A stretch of 36,743 nt of DNA from Elusimicrobiota bacterium (GTDB lineage Bacteria > Elusimicrobiota > Elusimicrobia > Elusimicrobiales > UBA9959). The translations under genes and the position numbers were made by a program. This document shows positions 1 to 9,546 of this stretch, one piece after another. Location: positions 1 to 36,743 of the forward strand of contig JACQPH010000111.1 of the NCBI GenBank assembly GCA_016207645.1. Direction: 5' to 3'. How positions within the stretch are numbered: the stretch's first letter is position 1; each line of letters starts with the position of its first letter. The notes under the pieces are model-generated. The model searched no databases. It was not told where the DNA came from and was given only the letters and a program-made list of their open reading frames with translations.

Positions 1-47
1 ACGCAAGGGTTTCCTCTTCGGGGTTCGCGGGGCTAAGCCCCTGCCGC
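1..47. repeat. Palindromic mosaic repeat, truncated right part
   Basis: ACGCAAGGGTTTCCTCTTCGGGGTTCGCGGGGCTAAGCCCCTGCC matches interior and right arm of the 4300 and 15590 copies. Confidence 0.8.
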
Positions 48-108
48 CCCGACTGGACATCTCGCGGTTCTTTCCGGGAGAGTTGCAGTTAGCGGCCCGG
101 ACAGTTAC

Positions 109-140
109 GCAATATTACCGTAATACACGCGGGGTATAAA
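109..140 (+). promoter_or_regulatory. 11-bp-period direct-repeat box with -10
   Basis: GCAAT (109) and GTAAT (120) 11 bp apart, 10 bp, then TATAAA (135-140). Confidence 0.55.
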
Positions 141-146
141 TTAACG

Positions 147-1328
147 ATGCTTATCTGGCTGCTTTCGGACTATGACCACAGGAAGCACGTGGCTTTCAAG
201 AGCCTGCTCGCCAGGTTCTCGGCGGCTTACCCGGACTCCGATATCGAATTCCTGGTGAAAAGCCGGCACAGCCTCTGGGAGAGCCTGTTCGCCCATTTGC
301 GCGATCCCAAGCGCAACCCGCTGGCGGACGTAGTGGAGATCCCTCAGAACTGGACCGAGCTGCTGGCCAGGCTGGGCCTGCTCTCCGAACTTTCCTCCGG
401 CCTGGAGGCGCTGTCGCAGCGCCGCTACCCCGAGTTCATCCTCAGGGAACTTTGCCGGGACGGGGGTTCCCGCGCTTATTCCGCCCCCTGGTGGCTGGAG
501 GCCCCGGCCCTTTTTTACCGGCCGCAGGCGCTCAAAGGCGCCGTCGAGGACCCGGACAGGGAGCTGGCCTCCTGGGAGGGCTTCAGGGCCGCCCTTGACC
601 GGCTGCGCCCGCCCGCAAGGCGCGGGAATTTCCGCGGGCTCTCGGTGCCCGGCTCCTCCGGCGCCGTGGAGGTGTCCGACGTGCTCCCCAGGATGTGGGG
701 CCGCCGGGGGGGGCTGTTCTCGGACGATTTCAACAGGGCCACTTTCAGCCGCGACGAGACCGCGGGGGGCGTCGAGGACTGGCTGGAGCTGGCCGTCAGC
801 GGCAAGATAGAGCTTTTCAGCGCGGACCGCTTCGAGAACGGCCCGCGCCCGGCGGAGGATTGCGCCTTCATCATCTCCTCCAGGAAGATCCAGGCCCCGG
901 GCCGTTCCGGCCTGAAAATGCTGCCCTACCCCGGCTATCCTTCCGGCGGCGGCCTGATGCTGGTCTATAACCTGGCCGTCTCCGCCTCCGCCGGGGACTT
1001 CGGCGCCGCCGCCGCCTTCGTCGCCTGGGCCCTGGAGCCGCGCAACGTCTCCGCCTTCGCGGAAAGCTTCGGGGTCTTCCCCTGCCTGAACTCCGTTTTC
1101 GAGGAGCGCCTGCGGAACGAGAAAGAGGCGGCGGTCTACAGGCGGCTTTTCTCCGCGCCCGAGCTCATGCCGAACATCATGGTCTATCCCACGGCCGAGC
1201 TGCTGCTGGAACGGGCGCTCTGGAACCTCTCTTTGAAGATAGCCCGCCGGGATTACGAGCGGGAGGACCTGGACCGCGAGCTGATAATGGCGCAGGGCGA
1301 GGCGGATTACCTGCTGTCGCTGTACTGA
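147..1328 (+). CDS. Extracellular-solute-binding-protein-like fold (sugar-ABC SBP family), no evident signal peptide
   Basis: 393 aa ORF; N-terminus MLIWLLSDYDHRKHVAFKSLLARFSAAYPDSDIEF resembles the first strand/helix of SBP folds; no hydrophobic export signal; no Shine-Dalgarno before ATG. Confidence 0.6.
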   Translation: MLIWLLSDYDHRKHVAFKSLLARFSAAYPDSDIEFLVKSRHSLWESLFAHLRDPKRNPLADVVEIPQNWTELLARLGLLSELSSGLEALSQRRYPEFILRELCRDGGSRAYSAPWWLEAPALFYRPQALKGAVEDPDRELASWEGFRAALDRLRPPARRGNFRGLSVPGSSGAVEVSDVLPRMWGRRGGLFSDDFNRATFSRDETAGGVEDWLELAVSGKIELFSADRFENGPRPAEDCAFIISSRKIQAPGRSGLKMLPYPGYPSGGGLMLVYNLAVSASAGDFGAAAAFVAWALEPRNVSAFAESFGVFPCLNSVFEERLRNEKEAAVYRRLFSAPELMPNIMVYPTAELLLERALWNLSLKIARRDYEREDLDRELIMAQGEADYLLSLY

Positions 1329-1376
1329 GGGGGGTAGAGGGAAGGTCTGGCGGATCTTACTGTTTACTCCGACCGC

Positions 1377-2906
1377 ATGAAAAAGAGAGGAAAAGAACTT
1401 TACGGCGCCGAGCCCGGCCGGGCCTATTACGACGGCCGCGACGCCTTCATGAAGGCGGCCCTCGAGGCCGTCTCGGAGCGCTTCGCCCTGGACGGGGCCT
1501 CGTTCTACGAATACGACGAAAAGAACGGCCTGCTGCGCCAGCGCCAGCGCCACGCCTGCGGCGTTTCCTTCGAGCACGAGGAGGCGCTGCGCCCGCCGCC
1601 GGGCTCGGCGGCCGCCCGCGCGATAGAGACGGTGGCCTGCGCCTCCTCGAAGACCCAGGGCGGGAGCTTCCTGTATTCCCCTTTCCGGTTCGACTACTGC
1701 GACCCCTCCGGCGGGCGCGGCGTTATCCCCTGCTTCGGCCTGGTGCGCCTGGAGCGCTCCCCCAGGAAGAAGGGCTTTACCCCGGCGGAGGCCGCCAGGG
1801 CCGACGCCTACCTGCGCTCCTACCTGCGCGACTACTACAAAGCGGAATTCTTTTTCCTGCACCGCAAGTACGACAAGAACGTGGCCGCCATCACCGAGCT
1901 GACGGAGGTGTTCGCCACCGCGCTGCGCGTGCGCGACAGCTTCAGGCATATCCTTTCCGGCATCCAGACCTATTTCGGCTTCGACCGCGTGCGGCTCTAC
2001 CTGATAGACGAGAAGAACCGCAAGCTCAAGGGCGAGCTTTCCGCCGACATCCGCGGCCAGATCAAGAGCATCTCCTACGAGGAGATCCCGCTGGAGGCCG
2101 GCGCGCACCGCTTCGCCGACATCGTGCTGGGGCGCAGTTCCGGCGCCTTCCTGGAGCGCTACAAGGACTGCGTGCTCTACATGCCGCTGGCGGTGCAGGG
2201 CGTCACCATCGGTCTGCTGATAGTCGACAATCTGCTCAGCCAGCAGCGCATCGAGCCGGCCGAGCTGGCCATGCTGAAGTCCTTCGGCGGCCAGATAGCG
2301 CTGGCCGTGGACAATTCCCGCCTGTTCGACAAGGTCGAGGAGCTCTCCCTTTACGACGAGCTGACCAAGCTCCCGCTGCGCCGCTATTTCAACCAGCGCT
2401 TCCAGGAGGAGTTCTACCGCGCCGAGCGCTTCAGGCAGCCGCTGGCCCTGGTCTGGGCCGACGTGGACTATTTCAAGGAGGTCAACGACACCTACGGCCA
2501 CCAGATAGGCGACAAGGTGCTGAAGGAAGTCGGGCGCGTGATCCTCTCGAACCTGCGCAAGATAGACTTCCCCTGCCGCTACGGCGGGGACGAGATCCTG
2601 ATCCTGCTGCCGCAGGCCACCGGCCTCGAGGCCCGGCGCCTCTCCGAGCGCCTCAGCAAGGAGCTTTCCGAGCTGCGCATCCCGGTGCCTTTCTCGAAGA
2701 CGAAGGAGCTGCGCGTGACCATGAGCGTCGGGGTTTCCACCTTCCCGCAGGACGCCTCCTCCATGGACGGCCTGCTGGAAAAGGCCGACGACGCGCTGTA
2801 CTGGGTCAAGTCGCACGGCCGCGGCGCGATAGCGCTGTATTCCGACGTGGCCGAGGAGAAGAAAAAGGCGGTCGGGGCCGGAGGGAGCGCAAATGGGAGC
2901 GAATAA
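1377..2906 (+). CDS. GAF-domain diguanylate cyclase (GGDEF)
   Basis: C-terminus has DELTKLPLRRYF, NDTYGHQIGD, RKIDFPCRYGGDEILILLP (GGDEI active site, RxxD I-site) and SVGVSTFP; preceding region GAF-like. Confidence 0.9.
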   Translation: MKKRGKELYGAEPGRAYYDGRDAFMKAALEAVSERFALDGASFYEYDEKNGLLRQRQRHACGVSFEHEEALRPPPGSAAARAIETVACASSKTQGGSFLYSPFRFDYCDPSGGRGVIPCFGLVRLERSPRKKGFTPAEAARADAYLRSYLRDYYKAEFFFLHRKYDKNVAAITELTEVFATALRVRDSFRHILSGIQTYFGFDRVRLYLIDEKNRKLKGELSADIRGQIKSISYEEIPLEAGAHRFADIVLGRSSGAFLERYKDCVLYMPLAVQGVTIGLLIVDNLLSQQRIEPAELAMLKSFGGQIALAVDNSRLFDKVEELSLYDELTKLPLRRYFNQRFQEEFYRAERFRQPLALVWADVDYFKEVNDTYGHQIGDKVLKEVGRVILSNLRKIDFPCRYGGDEILILLPQATGLEARRLSERLSKELSELRIPVPFSKTKELRVTMSVGVSTFPQDASSMDGLLEKADDALYWVKSHGRGAIALYSDVAEEKKKAVGAGGSANGSE

Positions 2907-4293
2907 TACCGGGCGGCCGGGCGGAACCGGTTTACGTTCCGCCGCCTTCTGCTGCCTTCTGCTGCTTTCCCTCGCTGTTTCTTCCCGCGCGGTCTTCGAG
3001 GACCTGCCGGCCGGGGCGCGGCAGGCCGGTTTCGGCGGGCAGTCGGCCGCGCTCGAGGACCCGCTTTCCCTTTACGGCAACCCGGCGCTGCCCGGCGCCT
3101 CCCGCAAGTTCGAGACCGGCGCGCATTTCCTTTCCTCGGAGCGCACCACGCAGGGCCCGGCGGAGCTTTCGGCCTACGGCGCCTGGGCGCTGCTCCCGCG
3201 CATGGCCTACGGCAGGATGGGCACCCTTTCCATAGCCGGGCTTTACAGGGACGACGGCGGCGTCCTGACGCAGAAGGCCATTTCCTTCGGCTGGGGCACC
3301 TGGCAGCTGCGCAGGGGACCCGCCGGGGTGCTCGACCTCGGCGCCAGCCTGAAGATACTGCAGGCGGCGGCTTCTACCGGGGGGGATTCGGCCTCCGGCG
3401 TGGCCGTGGACCTGGGCGCGGTCTTCAGGCCGGACAGCGGCCATGCCGTCGGTTTCTCCATCCTCAATCTGAACAACCCCTCTTTCGACGTGGGCGGGCT
3501 CAAGGACAAGGCGCCGCTGGTGATCAGGCTGGGCGTCTCGGAACGGAGGGAGGACTACACCCTCTCCCTGGACCTGGCCAGGCGCACGGCCTCCTCCGGG
3601 CAGAAAGGCAATATCAGCTTCAATCCCGGAGTGGAGCATGCCTGGCGCACCCGGCGCGCGGGCCTGCTGTATTCGCGCGCCGGGCTCAACCTGGCCGAGC
3701 GCGCCTCGGCCCTGAGCGCCGGCCTGGGCTGGAAGCATCTGGCCACCGAGCTTTCCTACGGCCTCGCGGTGCCGCTGACCGGGGCCATAGTGCCGGCGCA
3801 TTCGCTCGCGCTGGCGCTGCGCTTCGGCGACAGGGACGTGGAGGCGGAATACGAGCGCCTCATCAGGCAGGAGATAAAGTACCGCAAGGACCTGGTGGAG
3901 GCGCTGGACGAAAGCGCCAGGCGCGAGAACCTTTTAAAGCGGGAACTGGCCTCGATGAAGGCCGAGATAGATTCGCTCAACGCCAGGCTGAAGGACACGG
4001 TCGAGCAGAAGGCCGCCGAGAGCGGCGAAAAAGAGAGGCTGGCCGCCGTGGTGCGGCGCCAGGCCGCCGCCGAGGCCGAGCTCAGGGCCCTGGCCGAGAA
4101 GCGCAAGGCGGACAAGCTGGCCCAGCTCAAGTACGATTTCAGCCTGGACTGGCAGGCCTACCTCAAGCTGAAGGGCGGCGGCGCGCCCTCCGACGTGCTG
4201 AAAAGCAGCCTGCAGCGCATGCTGGCGCAGTACCAGGACGCCGGCATAGACATCAGCCAGGCCACGATGGAACTGCAATCCCTGGTGCGTTAG
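2893..4293 (+). CDS. PorV/UPF0164-like outer-membrane beta-barrel protein with C-terminal coiled coil
   Basis: signal peptide; ARQAGFGGQSAALEDPLSLYGNPA motif typical of PorV-like proteins; C-terminal charged coiled coil; 14-nt overlap with upstream gene. Confidence 0.65.
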   Translation: MGANNTGRPGGTGLRSAAFCCLLLLSLAVSSRAVFEDLPAGARQAGFGGQSAALEDPLSLYGNPALPGASRKFETGAHFLSSERTTQGPAELSAYGAWALLPRMAYGRMGTLSIAGLYRDDGGVLTQKAISFGWGTWQLRRGPAGVLDLGASLKILQAAASTGGDSASGVAVDLGAVFRPDSGHAVGFSILNLNNPSFDVGGLKDKAPLVIRLGVSERREDYTLSLDLARRTASSGQKGNISFNPGVEHAWRTRRAGLLYSRAGLNLAERASALSAGLGWKHLATELSYGLAVPLTGAIVPAHSLALALRFGDRDVEAEYERLIRQEIKYRKDLVEALDESARRENLLKRELASMKAEIDSLNARLKDTVEQKAAESGEKERLAAVVRRQAAAEAELRALAEKRKADKLAQLKYDFSLDWQAYLKLKGGGAPSDVLKSSLQRMLAQYQDAGIDISQATMELQSLVR

Positions 4294-4299
4294 GTGGAG

Positions 4300-4418
4300 G
4301 GCAGGCCGGGGTTTTGTTTCGCGAACCCCTTGCGGAAGGGGGGGCCCCGCCTGGCGGGGGGAAACCGACGCAAGGGTTTCCATCTTTCGGGGTTCGCGGG
4401 GCAAAACCCCGGCCTGCC
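4300..4418. repeat. Palindromic mosaic repeat, full copy
   Basis: 30-nt arms 4300-4329 / 4389-4418 (27/30 complementary) with internal hairpins CCCTTGCG/CGCAAGGG and CCCCGCC/GGCGGGG. Confidence 0.9.
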
Positions 4419-4450
4419 CGGACCCCGTAGAGGCCGGAAACGCTCACCCC

Positions 4451-4504
4451 GTAACGTTTTGTTAACATTTAATTCACTCCCGGTTAATATCCCGATGTTA
4501 AACT
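4451..4504 (+). promoter_or_regulatory. Four-unit 11-bp-period direct-repeat box with weak -10
   Basis: GTAAC 4451, TTAAC 4462, TTCAC 4473, TTAAT 4484, 10 bp, TAAACT 4499-4504. Confidence 0.5.
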
Positions 4505-4544
4505 TATCCATAAGGAAGGCCGGGCGGCCGGACGGCTTATATCC

Positions 4545-6284
4545 ATGGAAAGCAAAGAAATAGACAGGCATCTGAACGAACTCTGGAAGAAAGTCTCGGG
4601 GAGCGAGTACGTCCCGGAGGCTTCGCCTCTGCCGCCCGACATCCGCCAGTCCAACATGGAGACCATGCGTTTCCTGCGCGAAAATTTCTCCAAGGCCGAG
4701 AGCGAGTGGAAGACCCTGCTCGCCGGCAAGGAAGCGCAGCTGCGCGACCTTAACTCCCAGCTGGAGGAGACGAAGGCCCTTTCGGACGAGCTCAGGCGGC
4801 ATTACCAGGAGGCGCGCGAAAAAGCCCTCAGCGAGGAACTGGCCACCGCCATGAACCTGGAGAGCTCCGGGAAGCTCCTCGACTCGCAGAAGAAGAACCA
4901 TGCCCGGGAAGTGACCCTCCTCAAGGAGCTGCTGGAGCGCAGCAAGACGGAACTGCTCGGCCTGCAGGGCCGCATCGACGCCCTGCTGGCCGAGCGCGAC
5001 GGCATCCGCGATAAATTCGCCGCCCTTTCCGCCGAGAAGGCGGACCTGGACGACGAGAAGGCGGGGCTTGACGCGAAACTGGCCGATTCCAGGGAAGCGG
5101 TGGAGAAGACGCTGGCCGAGCTGCTCGGCGAGCGCAAGAACCGCCGCGACGACCAGGTGAAAATGAAGGGCCTGGAAACCAGAATAAAAGAGCTGACCGG
5201 CAGCCTGGAAAGCAATAAGGCCAACTGGGACGCGGAGAGGGCGCAGTGGAGGGAGATGTGGGACAGGGAGCGCTCCGTCTGGGAGACCCACAGGCAGGAA
5301 TTCGCCGTCTGGGAGGAGCGCCTGCGCGCCGAGCGCGAAGCCTGGACCCTGAAGATGCGCGAGCAGGAATCCAGGGGCGTCGAGAACGCCGCCGGCCTCG
5401 CCAATATACTGAAGGAGTCCAGCCAGTGGTCGGAAAAAGTGACGCAGGTGCTCAAGCTTTACGCCCTCAAAGGCGTGGAACTCCCCAGCGTTTTCGTCTC
5501 CGCGTCGCCCGACCAGAACTTCATCCGCGCCCGGAAGAACGTTTCCCGCGCGCTGGCGCTCGGCCTCGCCGGCCTTCTGCTGATGGCCGGCGCCGCCTGG
5601 CAGGTATACGCCTGGCGCGCCAAGGTCCATTACAAGCTTCTGGCGACGGCCCCGCTGGACCTGCCCAACCCCTCCGGCCTGGCCGTGACGAAAGAGGGCC
5701 TGTGGCTGGCCGACTGGAACAGAGGTCTTACGCTTAAGGATACAAAGGACTTTTCAACCCTGCGCGCCCTGCCGGCCCCGGCGGGGGGCCTGTTGAAGCC
5801 CGGCGCGCTGAGCGCTTCGGACGGCGGGCTTTGGACCCTGGACATGGCCCAGCTGCGCTACGCGCGCCAGAATTTCAAGGACGGAGCGATAACCGAGTCC
5901 GTTAAGACCCCCGGCGCCGCCCCGCAGGGCGCGGCCTGGGACGGCTACAACCTCTGGGCTTTCGACGCTTCCTCCGGCCTGCTTTACAAGTACGGCCTGG
6001 ACCCCTCGGCCGGCGCCGCCGCCACCTACCAGCTGGAAGGGGTGAAGAGCCTGGTCTGCATGCAGTGGGTGAACGGCCGGCTCTGGACCCTGGACGGCAG
6101 GAACGTCCTGCGGCGCTACGCGCTGAAAGAGGGGGTCTTTAAGCGGGTCTCCAGCCAGGATTTCGGGAGGAGCCGGGCCGCCGCCTTCTGGGCCGAGGCC
6201 GGCACGCTCTGGTCGGTGGAAAAAGCCGGCGAACTGTCCGGCGGCTATGAGTTGAAGAGGTATTCCCTGAAGCAGTACGACTAA
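4545..6284 (+). CDS. Long cytoplasmic coiled coil, single TM helix, C-terminal beta-propeller-like domain
   Basis: 579 aa; about 300 aa heptad-rich region, one TM (ALALGLAGLLLMAGAAWQVYAW), then repeats such as GLWLADWN / GLWTLD / NLWAFDASSG / RLWTLDGRN. Confidence 0.7.
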   Translation: MESKEIDRHLNELWKKVSGSEYVPEASPLPPDIRQSNMETMRFLRENFSKAESEWKTLLAGKEAQLRDLNSQLEETKALSDELRRHYQEAREKALSEELATAMNLESSGKLLDSQKKNHAREVTLLKELLERSKTELLGLQGRIDALLAERDGIRDKFAALSAEKADLDDEKAGLDAKLADSREAVEKTLAELLGERKNRRDDQVKMKGLETRIKELTGSLESNKANWDAERAQWREMWDRERSVWETHRQEFAVWEERLRAEREAWTLKMREQESRGVENAAGLANILKESSQWSEKVTQVLKLYALKGVELPSVFVSASPDQNFIRARKNVSRALALGLAGLLLMAGAAWQVYAWRAKVHYKLLATAPLDLPNPSGLAVTKEGLWLADWNRGLTLKDTKDFSTLRALPAPAGGLLKPGALSASDGGLWTLDMAQLRYARQNFKDGAITESVKTPGAAPQGAAWDGYNLWAFDASSGLLYKYGLDPSAGAAATYQLEGVKSLVCMQWVNGRLWTLDGRNVLRRYALKEGVFKRVSSQDFGRSRAAAFWAEAGTLWSVEKAGELSGGYELKRYSLKQYD

Positions 6285-6396
6285 TACTTGTTATTTATAT
6301 TGATTTATTATGGCTAAAATGGCAGAATTTGAAAGTGCATCCGAGGCGCGGCTGAAACCGCGGCCGGTCCGGTTCCGTCTTTTATCGAGGAAGATT

Positions 6397-9300
6397 ATGC
6401 TGAAAAAATTGATCTTTATTTTTGGCGCCCTGGCCTTGCCGGCCGCCAACGTCTCGGCACAGCAGCTTTACGTCAACAGCATAGACGTCAGGTTCGTCGA
6501 CGGCGGCAACGGGTACTGCAGCGACGTGACCGGCGGCAGTACGAGCCGGTCCTTCATTACGAGCGGCGGGAACGTCTGGCAGAATTCCTCCCTTATCGAA
6601 TTCGAGAGGCCCCGCACCTCGTATCCCGGGGGCTGCCTGGGCCTCTGCGCCACCCTGGTCTGCGTCAGCACGGCCGGCTACTTCGGCATAGACGAGATGA
6701 CCTTCGAAGTGTTCAAGTTCGGCACCGGCTCCAACCCGCTGGACCCGGCCTCCACGCCGCCCATCAAAACGATAGCGATGTACAATATCGGCACCTGCCA
6801 GAGCGATGGCAACGTGGAATACACCATAGGCACTTTCTGCACGTCCTGGGACGGCTCCTACAACCTGAACGGCCTCTTCGGCAAGACCAACGGGCAGTTC
6901 GGTTTCCGCACCAAGGTGCGCACCAACCAGGTCAGCGCCACCGCCGGCAATATCTCGATAGAGCAGACCTCGGCCTTTCCGGGCCAGAACCAGATCCCCA
7001 TACAGGTGAACGTGACCAATATCCATACGGTGCGCTCCAGCCCCACGGTGGTGGGCAGGATAACCGGCGTGGCGGCGCAGCCCTATAATATCCTTTACCG
7101 GCTTTCCAAGGACGCCACCGTCAGCATAAATATCTACGACGCCAATACCGCCGGCACGCTGCCGACGGTGCGCAATCTCCTCATCGCGGCGCCGCGGACG
7201 GGGGAGGGCATCCCCGACGGCACCATGACCAACGGCGATTTCTGGGACGGCCGCGACAATACCGGCAACTTCGTGGCCGGCGGCAATTATATCGCCCGCA
7301 TCGAGGCCGGCTCCAACGATATGTGGCAGCCGCCCACCGACCTGGCTTTCCCCGCCACCATACAGATGTCCCTCGATCCCCTGCAGATAACCGACGTTTC
7401 CGTCAGGCCGCTGGGCTCCTCCTCCACCGACATGGCCACCATCAGCTATATGCTCACCGAGTCGGCCACGGTGTACGTGAACATCTACCCGCCCAATACG
7501 CAGATAAACTACCTGACCGGCGCGGCGTCGAACGCCCCGCTCAGGAGATTTATCGAGGTGAAGGACAGGCGCATCACGGCTTCCACCTTCTGGGACGGCC
7601 GCGACGAGGGCGGCAGCCCGGTCTGCGACGGCGACTATATGTACGCTATAGACGCCGTGATGCCTTCCAATTCCGCTTTCGCGCCCGCCGGCGAGGTCTG
7701 GACCAAGCTGACCAAAGTGGGCACGGTGCCCGTGGCGCGCGGCAAGGCGCTGGCCTTCATAAACCCGTCCTCCACGGTGATAGGCTCCACGCAGCAGGTG
7801 GCCGGCCTCGACCCCTTCTATTTCCGCTACACCCCGCTGCGCGACACCTTCATCAGCCTGTACATCAAGAAGATGGACGGCGTGACGGTGGTGAGTTCCG
7901 TGACCGAGAACAGCATGCGCTTCGCCAATTTCTCCAACCGCGAGACCTGGAACGGGAAGGATAATTACGGGCTTTACGTGGCCAGCGGCGCCTACCTGGC
8001 CGAGCTCGTGAGCGACGACCCCTTCCAGTGCTCCACGGAGAAGACCTCCACGACCACGGCGGTGATCCCGGTGAACATGTTCCGCACCGTGGACGTGCTG
8101 TCCGGTTCCCTGATGGGCGGGACCTCCGACCTGGCCCGCGTCTCCTTCGAGCTGTCGCAGCCGATGTATATGAAGCTGCGCATCTACCCCGTGAGCAGCG
8201 TGGTGAACCCCTCCGTCTGGCCGAACGTGGCCGGCACCCCCGTCTACACGGTGGAAGGCATGCGCCCCGGCCGCTTCAAGGTGACCGAATACTGGGACGG
8301 CCGCGACGTGAACGGCAGGCTGGTGGAGGACGGGCGCTACCCGTTCACGCTGGTGGCCTACACCACCGGCACCGCGCAGGTGATGCAGTCCGTGGACAAG
8401 ACCTACGGCTACGTGGACGTCTCCCGCGGCAAGATAATCTTCACGGAGTTCGACGTCATCCCGAACATCCCGACGATGTTCAACTCCTCGGACACCATCA
8501 AGCTGCCGCCGTACGAGATAGACTACGCCCTCACCAGGCAGTCGATGGTCACGCTGCGGATCCTCTATGGCCAGGAATTCGCCAACGCCGGCAACGTCGC
8601 GGCGCTCGTCACCGACAACGAGGTCCGGGACGGCGACCTGCTCTACAAGGACTTCTGGGACGGGAAGGACGAGAGCGGCAACTTCGTCGCGGCCGGCTCC
8701 TACGACGTGCAGATCACGGCCCAGGACATAGACGCCCAGCTGGCCTCCATGGCCACGGTGCAGATGACCATAGACGTGGACCCGCTGCGCATCTTCGACG
8801 TCTCCATAGTGCCGCTCACGCTGGAGAATTTCGCCGTGGTCTCCTACCAGATCTCCGAGCCCATGAAGGTGGTCACCAAGATCTTCAAGCCCGGCACCGC
8901 GCTGCCGGACGACACCGACGACCCGCCCGGCGGGCGCCTGGTCAAGCGCATCATAGGCGTGCGGCCTTCGCGCACCCAGATCTCGGAATACTGGGACGGC
9001 ACCGACCTGACGCTGTCCAAGGTGCCGGACGGCAACTACGTCTTCAAGATCTACGCCTCCACCTTCACGGACGCCATCAACACCATCGACGGCGTGCTTT
9101 CCGCCGCGCTCTGCCCCGGGGAAAGCTGCCGCGTGCCCGACATCGTGACCGCCAACATCCCGGTCACCCGCGGCGGGACCGCGGACCTGTGCGGGGATTT
9201 CGCCAACGAGACCTTCTTCGCCCCGAACCCCTACGACGGGACCGCCGGCTGGTTCAAGATCCCGTTCATCCTGAACGGCTGGGTGAGCCTGAAGATGTAC

Positions 9301-9546
9301 AACATCGCCGGGGACCTGGTGTTCAAGAAGACCTTCGGGGACCTCAACTCGCCGCGCGACGCCGGCAACAACGTGGACGGCAACGGCAGGTGCGTGGCCA
9401 ACCCGGCCCACGAGGCCTGCTGGCCCAAGGTGAACAGCTACGGCCGGACGGTGGCCCCCGGCGTCTACTTCGCGGTGATACGTTTCCAGGCCACCGACGG
9501 CACCAGGGATATCTGCCAGACGATAAAGAAGATACTGATACCGTAG
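6397..9546 (+). CDS. Large exported protein with about six FlgD-Ig-like repeats (WDGxD motif)
   Basis: start revised from the 6310 ORF: ATG 6397 preceded by GAGGAAG and followed by signal peptide MLKKLIFIFGALALPAANVSAQQ; recurring FWDGRDNTGNFVAGGNY-type motifs; C-terminal FFAPNPYDG...VSLKMYNIAGDLVFKK...GVYFAVI. Confidence 0.75.
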   Translation: MLKKLIFIFGALALPAANVSAQQLYVNSIDVRFVDGGNGYCSDVTGGSTSRSFITSGGNVWQNSSLIEFERPRTSYPGGCLGLCATLVCVSTAGYFGIDEMTFEVFKFGTGSNPLDPASTPPIKTIAMYNIGTCQSDGNVEYTIGTFCTSWDGSYNLNGLFGKTNGQFGFRTKVRTNQVSATAGNISIEQTSAFPGQNQIPIQVNVTNIHTVRSSPTVVGRITGVAAQPYNILYRLSKDATVSINIYDANTAGTLPTVRNLLIAAPRTGEGIPDGTMTNGDFWDGRDNTGNFVAGGNYIARIEAGSNDMWQPPTDLAFPATIQMSLDPLQITDVSVRPLGSSSTDMATISYMLTESATVYVNIYPPNTQINYLTGAASNAPLRRFIEVKDRRITASTFWDGRDEGGSPVCDGDYMYAIDAVMPSNSAFAPAGEVWTKLTKVGTVPVARGKALAFINPSSTVIGSTQQVAGLDPFYFRYTPLRDTFISLYIKKMDGVTVVSSVTENSMRFANFSNRETWNGKDNYGLYVASGAYLAELVSDDPFQCSTEKTSTTTAVIPVNMFRTVDVLSGSLMGGTSDLARVSFELSQPMYMKLRIYPVSSVVNPSVWPNVAGTPVYTVEGMRPGRFKVTEYWDGRDVNGRLVEDGRYPFTLVAYTTGTAQVMQSVDKTYGYVDVSRGKIIFTEFDVIPNIPTMFNSSDTIKLPPYEIDYALTRQSMVTLRILYGQEFANAGNVAALVTDNEVRDGDLLYKDFWDGKDESGNFVAAGSYDVQITAQDIDAQLASMATVQMTIDVDPLRIFDVSIVPLTLENFAVVSYQISEPMKVVTKIFKPGTALPDDTDDPPGGRLVKRIIGVRPSRTQISEYWDGTDLTLSKVPDGNYVFKIYASTFTDAINTIDGVLSAALCPGESCRVPDIVTANIPVTRGGTADLCGDFANETFFAPNPYDGTAGWFKIPFILNGWVSLKMYNIAGDLVFKKTFGDLNSPRDAGNNVDGNGRCVANPAHEACWPKVNSYGRTVAPGVYFAVIRFQATDGTRDICQTIKKILIP

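Noticed and set aside
141-2816. 891-aa minus-strand ORF
   Set aside because: Shadow ORF opposite the SBP-like and GGDEF genes; no domain-like sequence, composition typical of antisense reading of GC-rich codons.
4294-4563. 89-aa ORF MEGRPGFCFANPLRKGG...
   Set aside because: Translation through the repeat element and the promoter region of the next gene.
6382-9411. 1009-aa minus-strand ORF
   Set aside because: Antisense of the repeat-containing surface protein; V/H/G/R-rich composition, no start context or recognised motif.
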